DNA from: Ananas comosus
Lineage: Eukaryota; Streptophyta; Magnoliopsida; Poales; Bromeliaceae
Direction of reading: 5' to 3'
Assembly: GCF_001540865.1 (NCBI RefSeq)
Contig: NC_033640.1
Span: 4,007,598 to 4,071,597, forward strand
Length of the DNA stretch: 64,000 nt
Shown here: positions 58,101 to 64,000 of the stretch, in pieces
How positions within the stretch are numbered: the first letter of the stretch is position 1
Layout of the letters: every line of letters begins with the position of its first letter
The notes under the pieces: generated by a model
Databases searched by the model: none
Told to the model about the DNA's origin: nothing
The model's input: the letters and a program-made list of their open reading frames with translations, nothing else
Position numbers and translations under genes: made by a program

Positions 58101-58150
58101 TTGACACACTCAATAAGTCATTTTTGGTCCTGAAGGGTACAAGCAGGAAA
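30171..58150 (+). CDS. Uridine-cytidine kinase C-like protein, first ten exons
   Basis: Plant UCK-C proteins join a P-loop uridine-kinase fold to a CYTH-type (triphosphate tunnel) domain; the substrate is not settled by sequence. Exons: 30171-30356, 30450-30565, 31229-31358, 32803-32901, 33075-33143, 33220-33354, 33431-33499, 54309-54364, 54497-54656, 57986-58150. All junctions are GT-AG and phases agree: 1185 nt, 395 codons, no stop. The start [19 protein letters not shown] fits the family. Residues 20-60 are Ser/Pro-rich. The P-loop GPSGSGKT is at 93-100. The CYTH part covers about 270-395. The exon expected next (family 'TVGAEALRMG') is absent up to 64000; family members run to about 650 residues, so the gene continues past the edge or is cut. 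It is divergent from RAD5A. Confidence 0.9.
30675..31205. mobile_element. Microsatellite-flanked MITE in UCK-C intron 2
   Basis: Left 'AAGAAGCACGCAGGCCTCC' (30693 on), right 'GAAAACACAAAGGCCTCCGTG' (31158 on, one base past the shared core). Inner markers 'TTTTGATCTGTCAACATCAT' and 'AAATTCGGTTACTAGATACT' fit the family. Confidence 0.6.
31229..33499 (+). CDS. UCK-C exons 3 to 7: rest of the kinase domain
   Basis: Exon 3 gives [20 protein letters not shown] and ends LVRNLQ. Exon 4 gives [19 protein letters not shown]. Exon 5 gives [20 protein letters not shown], the family's 'GxYAL' strand. Exon 6 gives [17 protein letters not shown] and ends [13 protein letters not shown]. Exon 7 gives [19 protein letters not shown]. 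The '[13 protein letters not shown]' segment is shared with CYTH-linked uridine kinases generally. Introns 4 to 6 are small (173, 76 and 76 nt), in contrast with intron 7. Confidence 0.9.
31915..32516. mobile_element. Mutator-like MITE in UCK-C intron 3
   Basis: Flanked by an exact direct repeat GTTCTACTTTG (31904-31914 and 32517-32527), the length expected of Mutator-like insertions. Inverted arms: 'AACCCTTAAAAAGTT' and 'AAATTTTATTTGGCCAAATAA' type on the left (landmark TTTTATTTGGCC at 31979), mirrored by 'GGGCCAAATAAAATTTTGG' (32448) and 'TTTTTAAGGGTTATTA' on the right. Confidence 0.75.
34347..34415. repeat. Compound (AC)n(TA)n microsatellite
   Basis: About 12 AC units followed by about 20 TA units in intron 7. 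Confidence 0.9.
34928..36696 (+). mobile_element. Solo LTR, copia-like
   Basis: Starts TGTTAGATGTATGCG and ends CAATTTTCTAACA: TGTTAGA and TCTAACA are perfect inverted termini. It holds no PBS, gag or pol and no second LTR was found. The flanks share only a weak TTTT(C/G). An AT-rich 'TATAATATACGAG' near 36309 could be the LTR promoter. It contains an N at 35411. About 1.77 kb. Confidence 0.65.
37270..37540. mobile_element. Microsatellite-flanked MITE, partial copy
   Basis: Has the family right arm ('AGAAGTTTCAAATACTCTAG' at 37411; 'CTCATAAGAGTATATTAGCC' at 37503) but not the matching left arm. (TA)n at 37366-37393. Confidence 0.5.
37545..38085. mobile_element. Microsatellite-flanked MITE, copy 7
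   Basis: Left 'GGCTACTATACTCTTATAAG' (37543), right 'CTCATAAGAGTATATTAGCC' (38053), mirrored for about 150 bp through 'AACTTATGAGTACGAA'. Followed by (CT)n and (TA)n at 38077-38148. Confidence 0.75.
38077..38148. repeat. Compound (CT)n(TA)n microsatellite
   Basis: About 18 CT units then about 18 TA units at the right edge of the MITE. Confidence 0.9.
38372..39343. other. Unassigned intronic stretch
   Basis: No gene or terminus recognised. (CA)n at 39176-39201. Confidence 0.3.
39344..39717. mobile_element. Fold-back MITE of the 'TTTAGTACC' type
   Basis: Left 'AAACTTCAAATACCACC' and 'TTTTTCACTTTAGTACC', right 'GTACTAAAGTGAGAAAG' and 'GGTGGCATTTGAAGTTT'. The core again repeats CACTTTAGTACCCTGTG. 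Flanks AAAAGTAAA/AAAAATAAA fit a 9-bp duplication with one change, so Mutator-like is likely. Confidence 0.7.
39718..40570. other. AT-rich unassigned stretch with a possible Helitron end
   Basis: CTAGTGAAGTCCGC at 39810-39823 is the reverse complement of a GCGGACTTCACTAG-type Helitron end (compare 18091-18110). Otherwise AT-rich, with no gene. Confidence 0.4.
40571..41123 (+). mobile_element. Complete TRIM element, 553 bp
   Basis: Two direct LTRs of 238 bp each, 40571-40808 and 40886-41123. Both start TGTTGGCTTACATGGGCC and end in a 'GCCAACGAT.C.ACA' segment, with about ten differences by eye. The internal domain is only 77 bp: PBS AGTGGTATCAGATCC (40809-40823) and polypurine GCTGGAGGGGGGA (40872-40884). 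Flanks GAACC and CAACC form a near 5-bp duplication. TRIMs are non-coding LTR retroelements moved in trans. The short frame at 40776-41024 straddles the LTR/internal boundary and is not a gene. Confidence 0.92.
41124..41711. other. Unassigned intronic stretch
   Basis: No element recognised; purine-rich 41490-41570. Confidence 0.3.
41712..41890. mobile_element. Microsatellite-flanked MITE, truncated copy
   Basis: Left arm only ('GAGCTAGGCTTCTATGCTTG', then 'AAGTTGTTTTCGATGGGACA'), cut at about 41890 near the start of the next element. Confidence 0.55.
41906..42400 (+). mobile_element. Mutator-like element, left end with palindrome array
   Basis: Starts GGGCTTTTTTTGCAAATAGC and shares 'GCCACGTCAGCGCCACGCGG' with 43443-44210. 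It then carries at least six copies of ACACGGTGA/TCACCGTGT palindromes between 42054 and 42382. No right end was found before the unrelated repeats that follow, so it is truncated or rearranged. The overlapping frames here are products of the palindromes. Confidence 0.65.
42400..42770. repeat. (CT)n/(CCG)n low-complexity block with a direct duplication
   Basis: 'CCCGAACTCTGTCTCGATCT' and the following CT-rich sequence occur twice, near 42405 and 42521, each ending in GCCGACGCCG-type triplets. A (CT)n run occupies 42672-42713. Confidence 0.8.
42775..43092. repeat. Array of CTTCTCAC(A/T)GTGAGAAG palindromes
   Basis: About ten full or partial copies of GGCTTCTCACAGTGAGAAG and its CACTGTG variant, spaced 15-60 bases apart and separated by C-rich or G-rich spacers. 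No coding frame. Confidence 0.9.
43093..43135. repeat. Poly-C run ending at an N
   Basis: About 38 consecutive C bases, then N at 43133. The true length, and what lies at the N, are uncertain. Confidence 0.8.
43136..43433. other. Unassigned stretch
   Basis: A short frame pair on opposite strands, no family recognised. Confidence 0.3.
43443..44210. mobile_element. Mutator-like element with perfect 9-bp TSD
   Basis: TATAAATTT flanks both ends (43434-43442, 44211-44219). TIRs of about 200 bp: 'GGGCTTTTTATGCATTTAGC' on the left, 'GCTAAATGCAAAAAAAGCCC' on the right, continuing through 'GCGCCACGCGGGCGGGGC' against 'CCTGCCCGCGTGGCGC'. Each TIR carries 'ACGGTGAACCATTCACCGT'-type palindromes. The centre is AT-rich. 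No transposase. Confidence 0.92.
44220..45780. other. Unassigned intronic stretch
   Basis: Several short T-rich frames (45368-45710) and a minus-strand frame pair at 44265-44664, none with a recognisable domain. No repeat terminus identified. Confidence 0.3.
45781..47765 (+). mobile_element. Diverged member of the LTR-like family
   Basis: Carries the hairpin position in weak form (GTGAGAACTATT...TTTCTAGTGGGTA, 46119-46151) followed by 'TCACTAGGTC'. The terminal TGTCACG head was not found. Ends in the 514-bp duplication. Confidence 0.45.
46738..47765 (+). repeat. Exact tandem duplication of 514 bp
   Basis: 46738-47251 and 47252-47765 appear identical throughout: both run from CGAATAGGTTTTCACTATG to GGCCCTTTAAATCTA. 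I saw no mismatch on reading both copies line by line. Confidence 0.93.
47805..48304 (+). mobile_element. Second TRIM element, about 500 bp
   Basis: 5' LTR 47805-47950 (begins AGTAACATCCCAATAGTC) and 3' LTR 48150-48304 (TGTGATATCCTGATAGTC ... GGATCGTTACA). Shared segments include 'GGGCTTAAGCATTT' and 'TAACGAGTTATTATTATT'. PBS-like TTTGGTATTACAGCTGG follows the 5' LTR at 47950, and a purine-rich GGGAGGAG precedes the 3' LTR. LTR divergence (roughly a fifth by eye) makes it older than 40571-41123. Confidence 0.85.
48305..49762. other. Unassigned intronic stretch
   Basis: Near 48540-48740 a phrase like 'TTTCGGATGTCC' / 'TTTTGGACGCCC' recurs five or six times, as in some plant LTR leaders. At 49480-49615 'GATAGTGTGCCAAA' and 'TGCATTTTAATGAGTCCTCT' occur twice. 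No gene. Confidence 0.35.
49771..50813. mobile_element. hAT-like non-autonomous element with perfect 8-bp TSD
   Basis: Termini CAAGGTTTAAAGTGCCG and CGGCACTTTAAACCTTG are perfect over 17 bases, and AGTTGTGT flanks both ends (49763-49770, 50814-50821). Subterminal GTGCC/GGCAC repeats as in 36764-38363. The body matches 4876-6028 in order. Non-coding. Confidence 0.92.
50822..51441. other. Intronic stretch left of the GABA-T fragment
   Basis: No element termini recognised; AT-rich. Confidence 0.3.
51442..51844 (-). pseudogene. Two-exon fragment of GABA transaminase
   Basis: GABA transaminase (class III, PLP-dependent) degrades 4-aminobutyrate in plant mitochondria. On the minus strand, exon 51844-51747 encodes [14 protein letters not shown] followed by [19 protein letters not shown], and exon 51534-51442 encodes [17 protein letters not shown] then [22 protein letters not shown] is the family's PLP-phosphate-binding motif. 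The joint (donor CTG|GTACGC, acceptor GCAG|GATCTT) is intact and in phase, giving LDLEKE as in the family. After SQ the donor GT expected of the intact gene reads AT, and the frame stops eight codons on. No other GABA-T exon was found nearby. It lies antisense in UCK-C intron 7. Likely a captured or relocated gene piece, not functional. Confidence 0.82.
51845..52830. other. Intronic stretch right of the GABA-T fragment
   Basis: Contains a near-duplicate phrase ('CGATTACAAA.TCAATCAAGA' at 52369 and 52418). No exon of GABA-T or any other gene was recognised. Confidence 0.35.
52831..52974. repeat. Three tandem 48-bp units
   Basis: CTCACGC(A/G)AAGC recurs at 52831, 52879 and 52927, exactly 48 apart, each followed by a 'CCTTCTC.TATAGCA' segment and 'CACCGCTACCG'. 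In translation this is a 16-residue cycle ([16 protein letters not shown]). The frame is 86 codons long and has no known family. Confidence 0.85.
53180..53450. repeat. Irregular tandem repeats of 60-80 bp
   Basis: Four units of the form GAGAGGAACCGGTTCATGGA followed by 'AAAACTGACA' and 'GGGCCCCACATCA', starting near 53182, 53260, 53322 and 53394. Confidence 0.8.
53451..54308 (+). other. End of intron 7
   Basis: No repeat recognised. Contains short frames on both strands without support. The branch/acceptor region ends TTACAG at 54308. Confidence 0.5.
54309..54656 (+). CDS. UCK-C exons 8 and 9: first part of the CYTH-type domain
   Basis: Exon 8 (54309-54364, 56 nt) gives [18 protein letters not shown] and splits an AAC codon. 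Exon 9 (54497-54656, 160 nt) gives [19 protein letters not shown], then [19 protein letters not shown] and [15 protein letters not shown]. This is the family's CYTH-like region. Both splice pairs are GT-AG, and the phases fit exon 7 and exon 10. A 132-nt intron separates them. Confidence 0.9.
54834..55950 (+). mobile_element. LTR-like family member in UCK-C intron 9, head segment
   Basis: Starts TGTCGCGCTCCGGGCC (compare TGTCACGCCCCG), has 'CAGACCGCATGGACAGAAGC' and then the hairpin GGTGAGAAACATGT / ACATGTTTTCTAGTGGG at 55313-55345. Confidence 0.6.
55951..56830 (-). mobile_element. LTR-like family member, opposite orientation
   Basis: Carries 'GAGTACTGGTACTGA' repeats (56335-56400), a TC-rich leader (56600-56660) and 'TTGAGCTTGGAGATGCTTC' before an 'AAAGGTCTCTTAGGGTTTTG' segment, the orientation of copy B. 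With 54834-55950 it forms another head-to-head pair. Confidence 0.5.
56831..57985 (+). other. Rest of UCK-C intron 9
   Basis: Holds one TE-like start at 57234 ('GGGTAAATCGCACCTCCCTG', a motif common in plant MITEs) without a clear right end. Acceptor TTTCAG at 57985. Confidence 0.45.
57986..58150 (+). CDS. UCK-C exon 10: second part of the CYTH-type domain
   Basis: 165 nt, 55 codons: [20 protein letters not shown], then [17 protein letters not shown] and [18 protein letters not shown]. Donor GTACGG follows at 58151. In the family the next residues are TVGAEALRMG; no exon encoding them was found in 58151-64000, where a Harbinger-like MITE and a large hAT element now sit. Confidence 0.9.
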
Positions 58151-58382
58151 GTACGGACTTTTTGTTTACCTCACATTCTAGAACTTTTAGCATAGAATTA
58201 CTAGAGAATTCTTGCTAGTTGCTATTATACTTCTTAAAGTTTGCAGGTTTTTATTTAGTAGCTTTAGCTGATTGTTATAATTAGTTTTTGGTTCTTATTA
58301 GATTATGGTTTCCTTTTCAAATAGGATTTAGCTTTTGAGTTACATTTCTTATTGGACAGTTTTAGGATTCCTGATTCTTGTA

Positions 58383-59255
58383 GGTATCGTTTGGTTCGGG
58401 GATAAGCAAAAAGTGGCTATTCCAGGGATATGTATAAATTGAGGTATAAGCGGGGATTAAATCAATTTTGCGTTTGGATGAAAATTGAGTTATTTCTGGG
58501 AATAAAAAAAATAGCGTTTGGTTAGATAAGATAGAATAAGAAGGATAGTGGGTTTTATAAATAAAAAGTAATGATATTATCCTCTTATTATATTTGAATT
58601 TGAATTTTTAAAATTTAAAATTTATATTTTTAAATTTAAAATTTTAACTTTGAAATTTTAAAATTTGAAATTTAAAATCTCAAATTTTAAATTTGAAATT
58701 TCAAACTTTAAATTTAAGATCAAATTTAAATTTGAAAAATATAACATATCAAATTTTAAATTTCAAAAGTTTAAAATATCAAAATTTAAATTTAAAATTT
58801 AAAATTTAAAATTATAAACTTTAATTTTGAGATTATAAATTNATAAATTTATTAAAAATTCTACTTAAACTTAAATTTAATAAAAAGAATTTATTATAAT
58901 ATTTAAATATAATTTATTATAAATTTTATTATAGTATTTAAATATAAATAATATGTATTAATATAGTACAATTAATAATTTTATAATAAAAATAATGTAT
59001 TATAATATATAACATATTATATTTATATAATTTAGTTTTGATTCAATTTATAATTTTAATTAAGTTTGAAATTAAGAATTGGAATGGCACTATTCCACCA
59101 AAATGGTGGAATAGCAAATTCCTTGCTAATCTGGGATAACTGGGAATAGCAAGGTTTGACCGGGATAAAATATCCCGGCCAAATTTCACCCCGTTTGGCG
59201 GAATAGCGGGGATAACTTTCGTTATCCCCGCTTATCCCCCGAACCAAGCGGGGCC
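58383..59255. mobile_element. PIF/Harbinger-like MITE
   Basis: Left terminus GGTATCGTTTGGTTCGGGGA, right terminus CCGAACCAAGCGGGGCC. Inverted 'GGTTCGGGGATAAGC' against 'GCTTATCCCCCGAACC'. GTA flanks both sides (58380-58382, 59256-59258), and 3-bp duplications are typical of PIF/Harbinger. The inside is AT-rich AAATTTAAA repeats with an N at 58842. A second, subterminal inverted stretch near the right end (GGGATAAAATATCCCGG) adds to the fold-back character. Confidence 0.75.
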
Positions 59256-59551
59256 GTAGGGTTTATCAAAGTTATGAATAGGGTTCTTGGACACCTCTTT
59301 GTAGTTGATCAATTCAATTAATAAAGAAGAGTGAGTTTCTCTTACCTTAGTTTCTGGCCTTCGATATCAGCTCAAGTGTTAGTGTATCATGTGTGTGCGA
59401 AGTGGAAGAAAGACATGAAGTAAAAAATTTGTCACGATAGCATCATGAAAACAAAGTTGGTATTGTCATATTATACCTAAACCCATGCATGAATAGCCTT
59501 AGGATCCCACTCATATTCAATATGCAAAATTAAAATCCTATTCTACATTAG
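59256..59551. other. Short unassigned interval (presumed UCK-C intron 10)
   Basis: Nothing recognised. Confidence 0.35.
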
Positions 59552-60419
59552 CAAGGTTGTAAATAGTTGATAGCGGACACATAGCATTTGGGAGTTCTTA
59601 TGGCAGAAAGCAGATAGTGGGTGCCATAGCAGGCACTACATACCCATAGCGGTTTACACAAAAAACTAAATATATCGATATTCATTATAAAAATTACATA
59701 TGATTTTTGTAGAAAAGACAACCATTACCTTTTTCTAGTGTTGTAAGCCTGCGGATATTTAATGTCATTATCTACAAGACTAACTATTGGCAAAACAAAA
59801 GGACAAAAAACTTGAAAAACTATCATCTATTTAAAGAGTCTGATCATTTTCTTTAACTTCAAAACCTGAACTTAGTGAGACCTTTTTAGACATTTTCAAT
59901 TTCCAAGCTTGTGGGCACAAAGCGCTCGCTTTGACCCCCTTTTATATCACCCGCTAAAGGGGCATTGCGCTTCGACCCCGCTTTATAGCGGCTGCTTTAG
60001 CGGCCTTAATGTTGTTAAAGCGGCAGTTACAAACCCATTCTGCTAAATCGCTCTCTTAACATTATGGTGTAGTAGTCGCATGGTAAATCCACTATAGCGG
60101 CCTATCAGGGACTTAGAAAAATTTCTACGCAGCTCGGTCTCTGGCGCAACTCCGCAAGCTGAAACGGGCTATCAACGAGGCCCGATTCGAGCCCTTCTTT
60201 GGGAGATGAAGGTTGCAAACTGCTGCCACTATGCCTTAGAAAACTGCCAAGAGACATGGGCAACTCTTGGGCTTTGCATTGATGAGGGCTCATTATATGT
60301 ATTAGTGGGTGAGTTATGATAGGCTAGATTCATTGTATTTTAGGCCTATAAATTGTGGGTATGGCTAAGGCCAAAGCACACAAGATAATGTGCTTTCATT
60401 ATGTGAAGATAGAAGGATA

Positions 60420-63400
60420 TTAACTGGATTGTTGTTGCTCCAATTGATGCAGGATGGATTGGGATTCACTCTGAGTGCCATGAATTGATGCATCATAATC
60501 AAATATCCCTCTATAAAGGCGATGTTGATATAAGGGATACGATAATATTGAAGTACTATCAAACTGTGTGTGCAAAGTATCATCCCTTCGTGGATGTCTA
60601 GTTGATATTGCCTCCAAACCTTCTCTCATTTCCTCATAATCTTGTTGTGAGGACCTCTTGTCTTTCCTACGGTCATATACCACTCTAAATGTTTGACATG
60701 GTCGAGACCCATGATCAGCATCTTGAGGCGCATGCGTGAAGGTTTGCTCTTCAATAAATATAAGACCACCCCCACTCTCCTGTTGTGTTGGTGGAATGAA
60801 GTCGCCACCATCCTCACTGCTATCAGTGGTATCATCATCCTCACTACATTCATTTTTAGACTGGTAATCTAGAATCTGCTGGTGTTGATATATCACTATC
60901 ATCATCTTGTGGGAGTGCATCAGTTGCATCTAATGGATCTATCAATGTCATACTTTTTTTACTCTTATTGCTTCGGACTGTCGTTGAAGGCCTCTTTGCG
61001 ATATAAAACGTTTTCTCCTTTCCAGATTTGACTCTTGAGTATGACGTGGATGACCATATCTAGGTCCTTGCATAAGACGTTCAAATCCTGCAACAGAGTC
61101 ATGTGCAGGATTTTGGGATTCTTCGTCCAAAGCTATTTGTTCTTGCACATTACCTTGAGACCTTCCTATATTCTCGTCAGGCTATCGTCAGCCCATTTTT
61201 CAACATCACTAATTCTTGCTTCCTGAGCAATTATTCTGAATGGCCGTGGTGGATCTCTAGGCTTATCGAGTAATGGGTCCTCTCGAATGTCTCTATCTTG
61301 TAGCCAATCAAGTATGGGGTCTGATTCATCATTGATAAAGCTTGTATCCAGGGATCATAAGTTTTTAATTCTTTTTTCTTATCATACTCCTCTGGCATGC
61401 ATCTTAAACGAAGCCTCATATTATAGTGGACATAAACTAGCTTCTCTGATCGAGCGTACGCTAATCAGTTATGCACTTTGGTATGTGTCAGTGCGAATGT
61501 GCTCCAGTTGCGTTCACATTCACTAGGCGTTGTCGTTTGAGATAAGACACGCACAACAATCTTTTTTAAATACTTTGCTAATCCACCATATTGTAGGCAC
61601 CACTTAGCTTTACAAAATTAAAAATATATCAAATAAGATTTATCGTCAGCTGTAAAATGTCTAAATTATGACGTTACTTACTGGGATTGGTGTTGTGTCT
61701 TCTGTTAATTGCACCTGCTTCACCAAAAGATTCATAGGATTTACGAAATATTTTTTCCTTTATTATGATAGTATTATAATCAGCAATCAGCATACTAACA
61801 TTTAGCAAATTAATAATACATTGAAAAAGCCATTATATCTCACTTATGGCAAGAGCAGCATGTGTTGGATCCCACTCCAATCTATTGATGACGTTTCGTA
61901 ATGCCTTCAACAGTTCATCATCGAATCCAAGATTATAACGATAATAGTACGACAGATTAAGATAATAACCTATTATTAAGAAAGAAATCACTCTATTAAC
62001 AAATGCAAGAATACAAATGAACAGTTACTAATAAATAGTTTTATTATAATTTCTAACTTATCTGCTAGTTGTAGATCTCGACTCATCTGGACGTTCCAAC
62101 GTCTGTCAATAATTTTTAGATAAGATTGACACCATAATGGATTATTTTTTTTGATATTATTGTTAGCCATTCTCAGTTTATAATAGACATGCCCCATTTA
62201 AGGTATTTTTTCCTATTCTACTAAACAGAGGACCATGTATAGCGGCTCCACAATATCAACAATCTTTTTCACATAATCCTAAAACTTTGCTTGCCCAATC
62301 GATTTCCATCAGCTGTGGAGGCATAATGAGATGTTTGCCATTCATTTGATGCAAACATGGAATTTAATCTATTTTTATTTTGAAGGATATTGTTTAGAGC
62401 AATAAAATTTGTGGCAAATCGTGTGATACCAGGACGTACAAGTTCTCGTCCTGTGAATTTCACCATTAATGCATGGACCCAAAGATGATTATACAAATAC
62501 TTAGATATACGTTGTGCAGTATCTACAGTTTTTTTCACCCGATTTATCTCACCAAAGTCAGACATCATTAGGTTGATGCAATGCACTGCACAAGGAATCC
62601 AAAATAAATGTGGATACTTTTGCATTAATGTTTGCCAACTTTCTTGAAGTTTGCAACATTGTCCGATACAACTTGTACCATACATTTCTCACCAACCTCA
62701 TGCAACACTTATTCTAATAATACATGTATATAGTCAGCATCTTCAAATCGACCGGTGGCATCGACTGATTTGTGGAAGACCATCCTGCCATTACAATAAA
62801 GTAAAAAATTTATAATGCTCATTTTTGTCGGTCCCATCCAACTATCACACATCAAGATAATACCATACATCTCCCACTGTTGTTTGAAGTTTTAACCTAT
62901 GCATGAATATCATTGACTTCCGCGTCAAGGTATTTACCAGAGGCCTCATACGGCATTTGGGGTTCAATTCTTGGGACCCTCCTTTTTTATGGTAACGATC
63001 ATTGATCTATAATATGAAGTGCTTGCTACATGGGAAGGAATATGACTGAAGTGAAAAAACTTTGCTATTGCTTGACGAATTCTGTCTTTTTTATCTTTTT
63101 TTAGCATTGTATCTATGAGCTGTTGTTGAGCATCTGGGTCAGGAAATGCTGTTGGGTCTATATCTATAATATTTGTATGTCTTCCATTTTTTCCTTTTGG
63201 TCCTTTTTTAAATCTGTCGAACATGCGGCTAATAGAACCACTTCGAGCTAAACCAGATGGTGTAGAGCCAGACCTAGACCCAGACCCACCACCGGTATTA
63301 AACTGAGAGCGTCCAAATTGTGCTCTATGTCGTTGGACTTCATCTCGCTGCCATCTTTCTTGTATAGATGCTTCTATGGCAGCTCTAGTATCAGTATCTA

Positions 63401-63717
63401 ATTCATCACCATACCTTCATATGGGTCAATAGGGGGAAATTTAGTCGCTTGTTTATCTAGTTCATCTCGATCGTCCCTTACTTTCTTTTTTTGCTATTTT
63501 TGCAAATTCTAACTCAATTTTTATTGCATGTCTTATTTACTGAGGGACTTTATGAGTTCGCTACTTAAGAAAAACCCCTAACGATATGTTTTTTTTGGCG
63601 AGTGACACCTTCGCCTATTCTGACCATATTGCACTAATTGCACTTCCAATGAAATCTGTTTCCATCAATCATTTGTTCATGTTGCCAACCATAATATTCT
63701 GTTTTTTTAGGTGGCAT
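60420..63717 (-). pseudogene. Decayed hAT transposase (BED finger, DUF659, hAT dimerisation)
   Basis: Reading leftwards from ATG 63717: MPPKKTEYYGWQHEQM then WKCN-stop-CNMV, a BED-type zinc finger with a stop between its two cysteines. 63224-62964 holds a DPDAQQQLIDTMLKK linker. 62685-62269 holds HLFWIPCAVHCINLMM and RPGITRFATNFIALNNIL, the DUF659/catalytic core region of plant hAT proteins. 61560-61420 translates to TTTPSECERNWSTFALTH, the hAT C-terminal dimerisation motif, continuing MRLRLRCMPEEYDKKKELK at 61419. 61148-60948 and 60929-60420 (169 residues, acidic) form the tail. At least five frame breaks, so inactive. About 1000 residues before decay. Confidence 0.85.
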
Positions 63718-64000
63718 TATAATCTACAATTATTGACATATGGACAACTAAAATAAAATCTATTCCAGAAAAATAAGAAAAAGAACGACATGATGAAAAA
63801 AGAATCATATCTATCAACTTGAAAATTCTTTTGTTTTTATCTTTTTTAAAATTAAAAAATTATAACAGATAAAATTATAGAAAATTTTATTTTTTCTAAA
63901 AACTTTTCAAGATCTATATATTGATTCGATTAAGAAGCATATAATGACTAGAACAAACAAAATAGGACCGCAATTACGTCCATAATTTTTTTCTTTTTTA
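63718..64000. other. Upstream part of the hAT element
   Basis: AT-rich, presumably 5' leader or intron of the transposase gene. No terminus seen before the window ends. Confidence 0.4.

Larger units (their letters stand above)
59552..64000 (-). mobile_element. Large hAT transposon, right end beyond the window
   Basis: Left terminus CAAGGTTGTAAATAG with subterminal 'TAGCGG' repeats (59579, 59652, 59982, 60096), typical of one plant hAT group. Putative 8-bp target copy TACATTAG at 59544-59551. It contains the decayed transposase below. The other end is not present, so the full length is unknown. Confidence 0.7.

Overview
This is a repeat-rich plant nuclear window. Spliced plant genes (GT-AG introns), hAT, Mutator-like, copia, TRIM, Cassandra-like and Helitron-like elements and long (TA)n/(CT)n/(CA)n microsatellites all say flowering plant. 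The repeat style and protein details would suit a monocot such as pineapple, but that is a weak guess. Six isolated N bases (12191, 21040, 28039, 35411, 43133, 58842) point to a draft assembly.

Only two ordinary host genes are visible, and both run out of the window. On the minus strand, 15307 down to 14202 holds the first three exons (283 codons) of a RAD5A-type DNA damage tolerance protein (UBA-like segment plus HIRAN domain). Its SNF2 helicase and RING exons are not found in the 14 kb that follow. On the plus strand, ten exons between 30171 and 58150 encode the first 395 residues of a uridine-cytidine kinase C-like protein (P-loop kinase domain followed by a CYTH-type domain). Its intron 7 is 20.8 kb and packed with transposons. 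A third, broken gene trace is a two-exon fragment of GABA transaminase on the minus strand (51844-51442), lying inside that intron.

Layout: 1-13.7 kb is repeats (LTR-like debris, a Mutator-like element, hAT-like ends, microsatellite-flanked MITEs, and an internally deleted copia whose 3' LTR carries a 5S-rRNA-bearing Cassandra-like insertion). 13.7-15.6 kb is the RAD5A 5' end. 15.6-18.1 kb is pyrimidine-rich sequence, MITEs and a Helitron-like 3' end. 18.8-29.1 kb is a nest of one non-coding LTR-like family in both orientations, marked by TGTCACG/CGTGACA ends, a covarying hairpin, paired ACCGGT palindromes and internal tandem arrays of 166 bp and 33 bp. 29.3-29.9 kb is a Mutator-like element just upstream of the kinase gene. 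30.2-58.2 kb is the kinase gene, with MITEs, a solo LTR, two hAT elements, two TRIMs, Mutator-like elements, a palindrome array and an exact 514-bp tandem duplication in its introns. 58.4-59.3 kb is a PIF/Harbinger-like MITE. 59.55 kb to the end is a large hAT element with a decayed minus-strand transposase.

The two host genes stand divergently about 15 kb apart and show no functional link. The novelty lies in repeat architecture: the covarying hairpin, the palindrome arrays and nested insertions with readable target-site duplications.
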